Shown here: positions 56,629 through 64,000 of the stretch, in pieces | How positions within the stretch are numbered: position 1 is the stretch's first letter | How the letters are laid out: each line of letters begins with the position of its first letter | Origin: JASFBA01 sp036172265 | GTDB lineage: Bacteria > Chloroflexota > Chloroflexia > DTKN01 | Direction: 5' to 3' | Length of the DNA: 64,000 nucleotides | Assembly (NCBI GenBank): GCA_036172265.1 | Contig: JASFBA010000103.1 | Span: forward strand, 33,141-97,140 | Made by a program: the position numbers and the translations under genes | The notes under the pieces: model-generated | The model's database searches: none | What the model saw: the letters and a program-made list of their open reading frames with translations, nothing else | What the model was told of the DNA's origin: nothing

Positions 56629-58352
56629 GCCAGGCGGCTTTCTGGACGACCCTTGTCCTCCTGGGAAGCGGGCTGGGGTTGCTTCTGGCCGGTCGGCTGG
56701 TGCGGACGCACCTGTGGAGGCGAGTTTGGGCCTGGGCAGCCCCAGCGTTGGGGGTAGCGGCTTTTCTCCCCTTGGCCCTTTTGCGTTCCGGGCCGCTGGA
56801 ATTCACCTTGGGGAGGTGGGCTCTGACCGGGAACTGGGACATCTCCCTCACCTGGCGCTTCGACCTGCTTTCCTGGACCCTTGCCCTGCCGGCCGGCCTT
56901 TCGGCCCTGTTCCTGCTCTTATGGCTGGCCGTGGGGGCATCGCCGGAAGAGGGACAGCATGCTCCCTGGGTTCTGCTCCTGTTGGCCCTGTTTATGGCCC
57001 TGCTCGGAAGCGCCGACCTCCTTCTGTCCTATGTGCTTTGGGAGATCGGAATACTGGTCGCCTATGGGTTGCTTTCGTCTCCCAGGCCCCGGTTTCCCGT
57101 TCCCGGAGTGGCCGAGTGGTTCCTGGGGGTACAGCATGCAGCCGGCTACCTGTTTCTGGCGGCCCTCTTGCTGATCGGACAAGTAGGGACGCTGGAGCAC
57201 GGCCGGATGGAAATCGGAGCCGTTGGCCTTGCGGCGTTGCTGCTGACTGCCGGCGCAGCCTGGGTTCGCACGGCTCAGGTGCCTTTCCAGGGTTGGGCGC
57301 CGGCAGCGGCCGGGGCGGCCGGGACGGCGGGCCTTGTGCTTATGGGAAGCAGCGGTTTTCTGGCCGGGCCCTATCTCTGGTTGCGCCTTCTTCCCAAGGC
57401 GGGGGGAGCGTTTCCCGGAGAAGTGCTGCTGATCGGGGGCAGCATCAGCCTGGTAGTGAATGCGGCCCTGGCTTTTCAACAGAACGGGACCGGGCCGATC
57501 CTGGCCGGAGACACCGCGGTGCGATTGGGATTGATCTGGATGGCTCTGGGATTGGGAGGTTCCTGGGGCATCGGGGCAGGGCTGCTCCTGATCCTGGACC
57601 TGCTCCTGAGCCAGGCGGTCTTTTACCCGGCCGTCACCGGGATGGGCCTGGGGAAAGAGACCCGGCAGGGGCTTTTTGCGCTGGGAATGTGGCAGGCGGC
57701 CGGCCTTCCCCCTACCTGGGGCTTCCTCGGGCGCTGGTTGATGGTGCTGGGGTTAGCCGAGGCCGGCCGGTGGGCTTACCTGCCGATCGTGCTCCTGGCG
57801 ACGCCCCTGACGCTGGCTTACCTCTGGCGTGGCCGGACGCTCCTGCCAAGGATGGAGGAACCTGCCATTCTGCCCGCGGTAGTGCGTTGGGGAGCGCTCG
57901 GCGCGGCCTTGCTGGTCGCGCTGAGCGGGGCTGTCGTCCCGTGGCTCTGGCCGGCGCTTCTGGAGCGGGCGACGACGGCGGCATCGGGGATGGCGGCCGT
58001 CGAGGTGTGGTCGGCCCTGGAGGTGGTCCTTTCGTGGCTGCCGGCCTGGGGGGTAGGAGGGGGCGTGCTCGTTGCTCTGGGTATCTTGTGGAGCGGGGCC
58101 CTGCGCCGACGCGTAACCACGCCGTCGGCGGCTATGCCCCTGTCGGACACCCTGCCGGTTCTGCCCGACGAGGCCGCCTGGTTGGCCTGGATCGGCCGGC
58201 CGGTTCCCGTTTACCGTTTTCTGGGACGAGCAGCCGGCCTCGCCGGAAGCGCCGCCGGCCGTTTGGTGACGTTCCTGGAACGGCACACCACCTACTTCCT
58301 TCTTCTTATGCTCTTTATCGCCCTGGTTGTGGTGGTTGTGCTGACGAGGTAG
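56625..58352 (+). CDS. antiporter-like membrane subunit (HyfB/NuoL type)
   Basis: 575 residues, about 14-15 membrane helices. The conserved TM5 glutamate is present in LLSYVLWEIGILVAYG. In the TM7-8 region the usual lysine before the QxPF motif reads WVRTAQVPFQGW, an Arg substitution. The C-terminal extension carries an amphipathic region and one last helix (YFLLLMLFIALVVVVVLTR). It probably moves H+ or Na+. GTG start overlaps the large subunit stop. Confidence 0.83.
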   Translation: MSQAAFWTTLVLLGSGLGLLLAGRLVRTHLWRRVWAWAAPALGVAAFLPLALLRSGPLEFTLGRWALTGNWDISLTWRFDLLSWTLALPAGLSALFLLLWLAVGASPEEGQHAPWVLLLLALFMALLGSADLLLSYVLWEIGILVAYGLLSSPRPRFPVPGVAEWFLGVQHAAGYLFLAALLLIGQVGTLEHGRMEIGAVGLAALLLTAGAAWVRTAQVPFQGWAPAAAGAAGTAGLVLMGSSGFLAGPYLWLRLLPKAGGAFPGEVLLIGGSISLVVNAALAFQQNGTGPILAGDTAVRLGLIWMALGLGGSWGIGAGLLLILDLLLSQAVFYPAVTGMGLGKETRQGLFALGMWQAAGLPPTWGFLGRWLMVLGLAEAGRWAYLPIVLLATPLTLAYLWRGRTLLPRMEEPAILPAVVRWGALGAALLVALSGAVVPWLWPALLERATTAASGMAAVEVWSALEVVLSWLPAWGVGGGVLVALGILWSGALRRRVTTPSAAMPLSDTLPVLPDEAAWLAWIGRPVPVYRFLGRAAGLAGSAAGRLVTFLERHTTYFLLLMLFIALVVVVVLTR

Positions 58353-58355
58353 ACG

Positions 58356-59129
58356 ATGGAACTCGGAGCGTTGCACCTGAGCGCAGAACTGCTTCTCTGG
58401 GGCGGCTTTGTCCTTTGCGGTGGTTTGCTGATCGTCTTTCGCGGCTGGTGGATCGAACTCCTGGGACTGCTCGGCGTCTACGGCCTGCTTTGCCTATTGA
58501 TCTCCCGCTTCCCCTTTGTACTACCGGACCTGAGGATCGGCCCATTGGTGCTGAGCCGGATCGTCCTAGTACAGGCCGTCACCGGGTTGACGGTTGTGAC
58601 CATTATGGCCGTAACGATTGCGGTGCGGCGGCGCATGGCCCTGGAACTCCAGCAGCCGCTGGATGAGGTTACCGAGGCCCGGCTGCGCTGGACGGCCTGG
58701 CGAACGGCTCGGCTGGGGGGGGAGCAGCGCTTTCGTTTGGCGGCTTATCTTCTCCCCGTCTCTGCTTTTGCCGTCCTGGTGCTGGCCGCTCACGGTCTGG
58801 CCCTCGTCTATCCGATGGTTCGGACGCCCGGCGCGCCGGATGGCCTTCTCTGGGGCTATGTGGACTTGGTCTGGTATTGGCTGGGGATGGCCGGCCTGCT
58901 CACCGTGCTTTTGGCCCAGGAAATGCACGAGGTCAGCATCGGGCTGTTGCTCTGCTGGAGCAGCGTGAGCCTCCTCTACATCGCCATGTCCCGAACGCTC
59001 GGCCTGCTGGCGATGGGCCTTCTGAGCGCTGTAGCCATCCTGATGGGACTGGGTTCGGCCTACCTGGCGCTGCTCTTTTATCTGCGCCTGCGTCGGTGGC
59101 AGTTGCCCTCGGCGGAAGAGTGGGAATAA
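58356..59129 (+). CDS. membrane subunit of the Ehr-like complex, HyfE/NuoK-like
   Basis: 257 residues, about seven membrane helices. No single motif is decisive. The N-terminal half (GGLLIVFRGWWIELLGLLGV) and the acidic residues within helices of the second half (VLLAQEMHEVSIG) resemble HyfE/MbhG-type subunits. An Arg-rich cytoplasmic loop lies near 87-115. Position between HyfB-like and HyfF-like genes supports a structural or ion-path subunit. Confidence 0.68.
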   Translation: MELGALHLSAELLLWGGFVLCGGLLIVFRGWWIELLGLLGVYGLLCLLISRFPFVLPDLRIGPLVLSRIVLVQAVTGLTVVTIMAVTIAVRRRMALELQQPLDEVTEARLRWTAWRTARLGGEQRFRLAAYLLPVSAFAVLVLAAHGLALVYPMVRTPGAPDGLLWGYVDLVWYWLGMAGLLTVLLAQEMHEVSIGLLLCWSSVSLLYIAMSRTLGLLAMGLLSAVAILMGLGSAYLALLFYLRLRRWQLPSAEEWE

Positions 59130-59132
59130 GGT

Positions 59133-60497
59133 ATGGCTTACGCGCTTTTCATCTTCTTGCCGATCACGGGGGCGCTCTATACGCTCCTCCTGGGGCGACA
59201 TCGCCGGCTCGCACTCTGGGCCGGAGGGCTGGTCCTGGTTCTTGGGGGGTATCTGACCTTCCGTCTGCCTCTGGAACAGCCGGTCCGTCTGCTGGGGGCA
59301 CTCCTGGGGCTGACCCCGGCGGACCGCCTTTTCGCCGGGTTCTTCCTTTTTTGGGTAGGCATCGTGATGGTGGCGGCCCACGTCTTGCACCAGGGGGAGT
59401 TGCCGATCCCGATCGGGCTCTTTATCCTAGGCGTAACCTGGGCCATGCTTCTTCTGGATGACCCCATGGTGATCGGGCTTCTCCTCCAGGTGGTCGGGCT
59501 GACGGTGTTGCTGGCCGTGGTGGATCGTCCTCATGAGCCGGTGGGGTTGTTGCCGACGTCGGCGCTGATGGCCGGCCTGAAGTACCTCCTGATGACGGCC
59601 ATTTCCGGGTTTTGCCTGGTGCCGGGGCTATTGCTCCTGAACCGTTTTCTGGAATGGCAGCACGTAGCCGACGTTCGCCTGGCGCTGGGCCTGCTGGTGG
59701 TCGGCTTCGGGCTGGGAGCGGCGGTGGTCCCCTTCCATCTCTGGTTTCCTGATCTGGCCGGGCATGCTTCCACCGCAGTAACGGCACTCCTGGTTGCGCC
59801 GGTCCAGGGGATAGGGCTGGTGCTCCTGGTTCGAATCCTCCTGCGCTTTCCCGAACTCTTGCAGAACAACGTTTCAGGGCAACTTTGGCTGGCCGGGGGG
59901 AGCGTCGGTGCGGCCGTGGCTGCGGCCCTGCTGGCCGCTGGCCAGGACCGGCTCAAACGTCTGGCCGCCTATGCCTCCTCCTTCGACATCGCCTTTATCT
60001 TCTACGCCTTTGCCTTGGCCGAACCCCGGAGCCTGCAGGCCGGCCTTTTCCTGACCGTTCACCACGGGATGGCTCTGGTGCTGCTTCTTGTATGCATCGG
60101 GGCGCTGGAGTGGAGCACTGGGCGGGATGACGTGGCCGGCCTGGTGGGGATCGGCCATCGCCTGCCGGTGGTGGCGGCGGGGTTGCTTATGGCCACCCTG
60201 AGCCTGGCCGGGATTCCGCCCTGGGGGGGCTTTCCCGGCCGGTGGCCGTTATATCAGGAAGCCCTGGCGCGAGGCTGGCCCTACCTGGCCGGATTGCTCC
60301 TGGCGACGGCTCTCTTTTTGCTGGCGATGATGCGGGCCTTCTGGCCACTTTTTCTGCCGACGGAGCAGACGGCGGCCTACCGCCGGGTACCCCGGCCGGT
60401 TACGGCGCTTATCCTTCTGCTGATCCTGGGGCTACTCCTTCTGGGACTGTATCCCGAACCGCTCCTGGGCATCCTGGGAAAAGCGGTGGGGTTTTGA
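59133..60497 (+). CDS. antiporter-like membrane subunit (HyfF/NuoN type)
   Basis: 454 residues, about 14 membrane helices. Helix lysines used in ion paths are seen in LKYLLMTAISGF (TM7) and DRLKRLAAYASSFDIAF (TM8); AAVVPFHLWFPDLAGHAS matches the family's QxPFHxWLPDA block and HHGMALVLLL the later His. The ATG lies four bases after the preceding gene; its stop overlaps the small subunit start. Confidence 0.85.
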   Translation: MAYALFIFLPITGALYTLLLGRHRRLALWAGGLVLVLGGYLTFRLPLEQPVRLLGALLGLTPADRLFAGFFLFWVGIVMVAAHVLHQGELPIPIGLFILGVTWAMLLLDDPMVIGLLLQVVGLTVLLAVVDRPHEPVGLLPTSALMAGLKYLLMTAISGFCLVPGLLLLNRFLEWQHVADVRLALGLLVVGFGLGAAVVPFHLWFPDLAGHASTAVTALLVAPVQGIGLVLLVRILLRFPELLQNNVSGQLWLAGGSVGAAVAAALLAAGQDRLKRLAAYASSFDIAFIFYAFALAEPRSLQAGLFLTVHHGMALVLLLVCIGALEWSTGRDDVAGLVGIGHRLPVVAAGLLMATLSLAGIPPWGGFPGRWPLYQEALARGWPYLAGLLLATALFLLAMMRAFWPLFLPTEQTAAYRRVPRPVTALILLLILGLLLLGLYPEPLLGILGKAVGF

Positions 60498-60919
60498 TGC
60501 TGGTGAGGTGGTCGTTGGGCAGGCCGATACGGGTCTACTGGGTTTGGGGGAGTGGCTGTGGCGGCTGCGCGCTGGAGGCTCAGGCGACTCTGGCCAGGCG
60601 CTATCGAGCGGTTCGCCGGGGAATCGTGGCGGTGGAATCGCCGGCGCACGCCGATGTGTTGGTGTTCTGTGGAGCGCTGGAAGGCATGCTGGGTGAGGCG
60701 GCTCGGTGCCTGGAGAAGCACCTTTCGGGACCGTGGGGACGGGTGTGGGTGGGGGATTGCACGCCGGCCAGCCCCCAAGGCGAAGGGGGGGTTCAGGTCG
60801 CCGGATGCCCTCCGTCGCCGGAGGACATCCTGAAGGGCATCGAGGAAGCCGGGGGGCGGCGGCGCCGGCCGGCCGCCATCGCCGGGAAAGACGAGGTCAA
60901 CGAGGAGGGGAAGCGGTGA
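60497..60919 (+). CDS. NuoB/HycG-like Fe-S small subunit
   Basis: 140 residues. Cys21 and Cys24 (GSGCGGCALE), Cys88 (VGDC) and Cys104 (VAGCPPSPEDI) match the four ligands of the proximal (N2-type) 4Fe-4S cluster. The tail (~120-140) is Arg-rich and probably disordered. It would pass electrons to a site near the large subunit. No HycF/NuoI ferredoxin-like subunit or NuoC-like gene is in the operon. Confidence 0.87.
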   Translation: MLVRWSLGRPIRVYWVWGSGCGGCALEAQATLARRYRAVRRGIVAVESPAHADVLVFCGALEGMLGEAARCLEKHLSGPWGRVWVGDCTPASPQGEGGVQVAGCPPSPEDILKGIEEAGGRRRRPAAIAGKDEVNEEGKR

Positions 60920-61794
60920 CGGTCCTAGGCGGGCTGTTGCGGGTGTTCCTCTGCCCGGGCCTTTTGAGCGCCCTTTTTCTGGGACTCCTGGTTCGAGGCT
61001 TGGCCACTTGGCTGGGGCTCGGGGCACGTGGCCGGCCGGCGCCGCCGCCATGGCGGCCCCTGCAGGAGGTCTTTTCCCTGGCCGGCAAGCCCCCCCCGCC
61101 GGGGCCGCAGCCGGCCGTCTGGCCGGGGTTGGCCGGCCTGGTGGCCCTCTCCTGGGCAACGGCGCTCCTGCCCTGGCCGGGCTGGGGAAAGCCGGCCGAA
61201 CTGCCCGGCGACCTGATCCTCTACCTGGTCCTCCTGGCCGTCCCGCCACTCTCTCGCCTTCTGGCCGCCGGCCTTTCGGCCTACCTTCCGGCCGTCCTGG
61301 GACTGCGCCGGCAGGCTCCCATCGAACTGGCCCGCCTGTTTCCGCTTTTCCTGACGGTGACCGCGCTTCCCCTGGCGACCGGTCAGGCAACGCTGGCCGG
61401 GCAGATGTCGCCCACCCTCGAACACGCCCTGCTCAGCCTGGCGACGGCCGCACTCCTTCTCGTCCTCCTTCCCTGGCCGCTTTGGGACCGGGACGAGCAC
61501 GATGCTCCCCTGACCGGGCTGGGAGGGAAGCCGCTGGCCGTCTTCCGTGCGCTGGAGGCGATGGAACTGGCGGCCCACCTGGGGCTGGTCGCCGTCGTCC
61601 TGCGGGCCGGTGCCTTCCTCCCGCCCCACCTGGACGGACTGGAGGTTGTGGTGGCTCTGACTGCGGGAATGCTGACCCTGGCCTTTCTGGAGCCGGGTAG
61701 GCGTTTCCTTCTGCCTGAGGTCGCCCGGCGCTATACCCGCTGGGCGCTGCCGGCCGCGGCACTGGTGGCCTTCCTGGGGTGGTGGTTGCGCTAG
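60916..61794 (+). CDS. NuoH/HyfC-like membrane subunit
   Basis: 292 residues, about eight membrane helices. Family features are the glutamate-rich cytoplasmic loop between helices (RRQAPIELARLFPLFLT), and HDAPLTGLGGKPLAVFRALE followed by MELAAHLGL. It anchors the hydrophilic subunits and forms part of the ion path. The GTG start at 60916 overlaps the small subunit stop. Last gene of the Ehr-like operon; an ABC exporter follows after 12 bases. Confidence 0.85.
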   Translation: MTVLGGLLRVFLCPGLLSALFLGLLVRGLATWLGLGARGRPAPPPWRPLQEVFSLAGKPPPPGPQPAVWPGLAGLVALSWATALLPWPGWGKPAELPGDLILYLVLLAVPPLSRLLAAGLSAYLPAVLGLRRQAPIELARLFPLFLTVTALPLATGQATLAGQMSPTLEHALLSLATAALLLVLLPWPLWDRDEHDAPLTGLGGKPLAVFRALEAMELAAHLGLVAVVLRAGAFLPPHLDGLEVVVALTAGMLTLAFLEPGRRFLLPEVARRYTRWALPAAALVAFLGWWLR

Positions 61795-61806
61795 CGAGGT
61801 ATCGGA

Positions 61807-62712
61807 ATGGTGGTGCTGGAAGCGCAGGGGTTGCGCAAGGTCTACGGCAAGACCGTGGCGGTGGATGACCTGACCCTCTCGATGGAGCGGGGGGAAGTGC
61901 TGGGCTTCCTGGGCCCCAACGGAGCCGGGAAGACGACCACGATGAAGATGCTGGTTGGGTTGGTCCACCCCACGGCCGGCCAGGCCCGCGTCCTGGGCCG
62001 GCCGCCGGGAGATCCGGCGGTGATGGGGAAAATCGGCTTCCTGCCGGAACATTTCCGTTTCCATCCCTGGCTGACCGCGGCGGGCTTCCTGGACTTTCAC
62101 GCTCGTCTCCTCCATATGCCGACCGAACGACGCCGGAAGCGCATCCCCGAACTCCTGGAGCAGGTTGGGCTGGCCGACCGAGCCCGTTCGCGCCTGGCCG
62201 AATTCTCCAAAGGGATGCTTCAGCGCATCGGCCTGGCCCAGGCTCTCCTGAACGAACCGGAAGTGGTCTTTCTGGATGAACCGACCTCCGGACTGGACCC
62301 CCTGGGGCGGCGTGAAGTCCGCGAACTCATCGGCGAACTGCGCCGGAATGGGGTGACCGTCTTTCTGAACTCCCACCTTCTGAGCGAGGTGGAGATGTCC
62401 TGCGACCGGGTGGCGATCATCAAACGGGGGCGGGTGGTGCGCACCGGGACGCTGGATGAACTCGCCGGAGCGGCGCTGGAGGTGGAGGTACGGGCCGGCG
62501 AGGTGACGCCGGAGGTACGGGCCGGACTGGAGCGTTGGGGACAGGTTATCCGGGAGGAAAGGGACCTCCTGACCCTGACCGTGGCTGACCGGGAGGTGTT
62601 GCCGGCCATCGCCCGCCACTTGGTAGAGGGTGGGGCTCGCCTCTATGCCATGGCCCCGCGACGGTTATCTTTGGAAGAACTTTTTATGCGCATTATAAAA
62701 GAAAGCGAATGA
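61807..62712 (+). CDS. ABC exporter ATPase
   Basis: 301 residues. Walker A GPNGAGKTTT, signature LAEFSKGMLQRIGLAQALL, Walker B VVFLDEPTSGLDP and the switch His in FLNSHLLSEVE are intact. C-terminal extension of ~80 residues. The ATG follows the NuoH-like gene by 12 bases; it overlaps the permease by four bases. The exported substrate is unknown. Confidence 0.94.
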   Translation: MVVLEAQGLRKVYGKTVAVDDLTLSMERGEVLGFLGPNGAGKTTTMKMLVGLVHPTAGQARVLGRPPGDPAVMGKIGFLPEHFRFHPWLTAAGFLDFHARLLHMPTERRRKRIPELLEQVGLADRARSRLAEFSKGMLQRIGLAQALLNEPEVVFLDEPTSGLDPLGRREVRELIGELRRNGVTVFLNSHLLSEVEMSCDRVAIIKRGRVVRTGTLDELAGAALEVEVRAGEVTPEVRAGLERWGQVIREERDLLTLTVADREVLPAIARHLVEGGARLYAMAPRRLSLEELFMRIIKESE

Positions 62713-63527
62713 GCGTCCTGACCGTAGCGCAACTGACCTTTCTGGAAGCACGCCGGCGCAAACTCTTCTGGATCATCCTGGCTGTCGGCTTGCTTTCGCT
62801 TTTCCTCTTTGCCCTGGGGTTCTACTTTATTGACCGCGAACTGAGGACCTCGGAAACCGCGATCCAGATTGCCGTCCGAAGCACCCTGCTCCTGGTGGGA
62901 CTATATGGGGTGAACACCCTGAGCGTGACGCTAGGTGTGCTGATCTCGGTGGACACCATCTCCGGCGAGATCGCCTCGGGCACGATTCAGACCATCGCCA
63001 CCAAGCCGCTGCGGCGCTGGGAAATCGTTGTAGGCAAATGGCTTGGCCTGGCGACGATGCTGGCCGTCTTTGTCCTGGGGATGGCCGGCGGGATGATCGT
63101 CTCCGTCTGGGCCATCTCCGGCTACCTCCCCAGCCGCCTGTGGGAAGGGATGGGGTTGATGATCCTGGAGGGATGGGTTTTCCTGAGCCTTTCGCTTCTG
63201 GGGGGGACGTACCTTCCGCCCCTGGGCAATGGGGTGGTGGTGCTCATGTTATACGGTCTGGACTTTGTAGCCGGCTGGATCGGTCAGATTGGGGATCGTC
63301 TCTCCAACGCGACGGCGGCGACCATCGGCACCGTCGTCCGCTTCCTCGTTCCCGGCGAAGCCATGTGGCAGCGGGCGGCCCATGTGATGGAGCCGGCTTC
63401 CCTTTTCGGCCTGACTCCGTTCACGATAGGCGATGACCCCGGCGCCAGTATGGTAGTCTACACCCTCTTTTACCTGGCGGCCGTCCTGGGAGTTACCGTT
63501 TATCTATTCGGGCGACGGGACCTTTGA
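62709..63527 (+). CDS. ABC-2 type permease
   Basis: 272 residues, about six membrane helices. The N-terminal LTFLEARRRKLFWIILAVG and SVDTISGEIASGTIQTIATKP are typical of ABC-2 permeases paired with such ATPases (copper-type NosY or related). Coupled to the ATPase by ATGA overlap. Confidence 0.9.
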   Translation: MSVLTVAQLTFLEARRRKLFWIILAVGLLSLFLFALGFYFIDRELRTSETAIQIAVRSTLLLVGLYGVNTLSVTLGVLISVDTISGEIASGTIQTIATKPLRRWEIVVGKWLGLATMLAVFVLGMAGGMIVSVWAISGYLPSRLWEGMGLMILEGWVFLSLSLLGGTYLPPLGNGVVVLMLYGLDFVAGWIGQIGDRLSNATAATIGTVVRFLVPGEAMWQRAAHVMEPASLFGLTPFTIGDDPGASMVVYTLFYLAAVLGVTVYLFGRRDL

Positions 63528-64000
63528 AGGATGGGGAGATTTTGCCCTCGTGTTCCCCTGGGAGGATCGATCGGCCTCGCTTTCGGCCGGCGGGCCGGCC
63601 GCTCGGTGGAGGCCGTCCCGCCAGATCCCCCCTGGGGGGATAGGCCGGCCTCGCTTCCGGCCGGCGGGGCGGGCCGTTCGGCCTAAGGCGTGTCCCGAAG
63701 CGCCGGCCGGCCCGTTTTGTGGGGGGCTCCTGCCCCACACCCCCCGTTGAGGGAGAGGGCCGGCCACCGGCCGGCCCCTACCTGTCCCCCTCAAACTCCC
63801 CCCGCAGAAAGGCGCTGCCGCCGGCGTCAAAGTGTCTCCGTGGCCCGGCCGAACCCGGTGGGCACCCGTCCTCATCTCCCATCCGGTGGGGCGGGCCGCT
63901 CGGTGGAGGCCGTCCTGCCAGATCCCCCCGGGGGATAGGCCGGCCTCGCTTTCGGCCGGCGGGCTGGGCCGAGGGTTCCCCCTGGGCTCCCAAGCCCGTA
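63528..64000. repeat. GC-rich repeat region, no gene seen
   Basis: About 470 bases. A ~78-base unit at 63592-63674 (CGCTCGGTGGAGGCCGTC ... GGCCGGCCTCGCTT) recurs at about 63889-63966 with few differences, and a partial copy of its end is at 63573-63606. The units carry GGCCGGCC and GCCGGCGGG runs. Small open frames here are repeat-driven and I do not call them genes. Confidence 0.65.

Noticed and set aside
63504..63993. Small open frames in the terminal repeat region
   Set aside because: They are low-complexity translations of GC-rich repeats with no ribosome-binding sites or recognisable domains.
1..64000. CRISPR array or prophage
   Set aside because: No set of regularly spaced direct repeats, cas genes, integrase, terminase or phage structural operon was seen; the encapsulin has a phage-like fold but stands in a metabolic operon.

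Overview
This is about 64 kb of high-GC bacterial chromosome. It most resembles the phylum Chloroflexota (Anaerolineae or relatives), an inference from several traits: frequent GTG and TTG starts, a Bacillus-type large SRP RNA with an Alu domain, a threonyl-tRNA-synthetase-like/uridine-kinase fusion, a secreted protease ending in a YLPLV-type tail, small GC-rich palindromes in many gene gaps, and GGCCGG-rich sequence. No phage, plasmid or CRISPR is visible. Sixteen sigma-70-like promoters can be read, most with exactly 17 bases between the hexamers.

Layout. 1-4.9 kb (minus): PfkB-type sugar kinase, REC-GGDDF-REC regulator, single-domain REC, M20 peptidase and a GT2 glycosyltransferase cut by the window edge, probably one operon. 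5-10.6 kb (minus): cmk, plsC, zinc alcohol dehydrogenase, pyk and a TGS/SAD-uridine kinase fusion. 10.67-13.85 kb (plus): feoA-feoB-FTR1 iron uptake behind a promoter whose -10 lies in an 18-bp perfect palindrome, a likely metal-repressor operator. 14-18 kb: histidine kinase/response regulator and a GT-C membrane protein. 18.2-22.4 kb: PAP2 phosphatase, PHP hydrolase, small membrane protein, ABC exporter. 22.4-22.7 kb (minus): large SRP RNA with its own promoter and terminator. 22.9-28 kb: TPR/zinc-ribbon membrane protein and a 1,136-residue subtilase. 28.1-35.6 kb (minus): zinc-ribbon protein, a 1,533-residue HdrA-GltD-HdrA flavoprotein, a FecR-like membrane protein and a PflX-like radical SAM protein. 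35.8-37.8 kb: zinc-ribbon membrane protein and a membrane protein with a Cys-Ala tail.

38-43.2 kb (minus) is a RiPP-type operon: two PqqD-like carriers, two radical SAM/SPASM enzymes, a coupled MNT-HEPN pair, an HprK-like ATPase, a precursor peptide with three Cys exactly 11 residues apart, then a MITE and an S26-type peptidase. 43.3-47.2 kb: coiled-coil nuclease-like protein and an uncharacterised three-gene unit ending in a HEAT-repeat protein. 47.5-48.2 kb: YHS protein and a lipid-anchored or membrane-anchored DUF4340-like protein.

48.2-51.6 kb is an encapsulin operon: a two-domain ferritin-like cargo ending in a loading peptide (TVGSLYG), a family 1 encapsulin shell with an unusual four-Cys segment, an FAD/NAD(P)H oxidoreductase and a 70-residue half-ferritin. 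With feoAB-FTR1 it gives the cell iron uptake plus compartmented iron storage. 51.6-54.3 kb: AlbA/HATPase regulator, TlpA lipoprotein and a second MNT-HEPN pair. 54.5 kb: UbiA-type prenyltransferase. 55.6-61.8 kb: six genes for a complex-I-like membrane complex whose large subunit lacks the NiFe cysteines (Ehr-like). 61.8-63.5 kb: ABC exporter. The last 470 bases are GC-rich repeats.

The strongest leads for new biology are the encapsulin operon, the RiPP operon, the Ehr-like complex and the HdrA-GltD-HdrA fusion.
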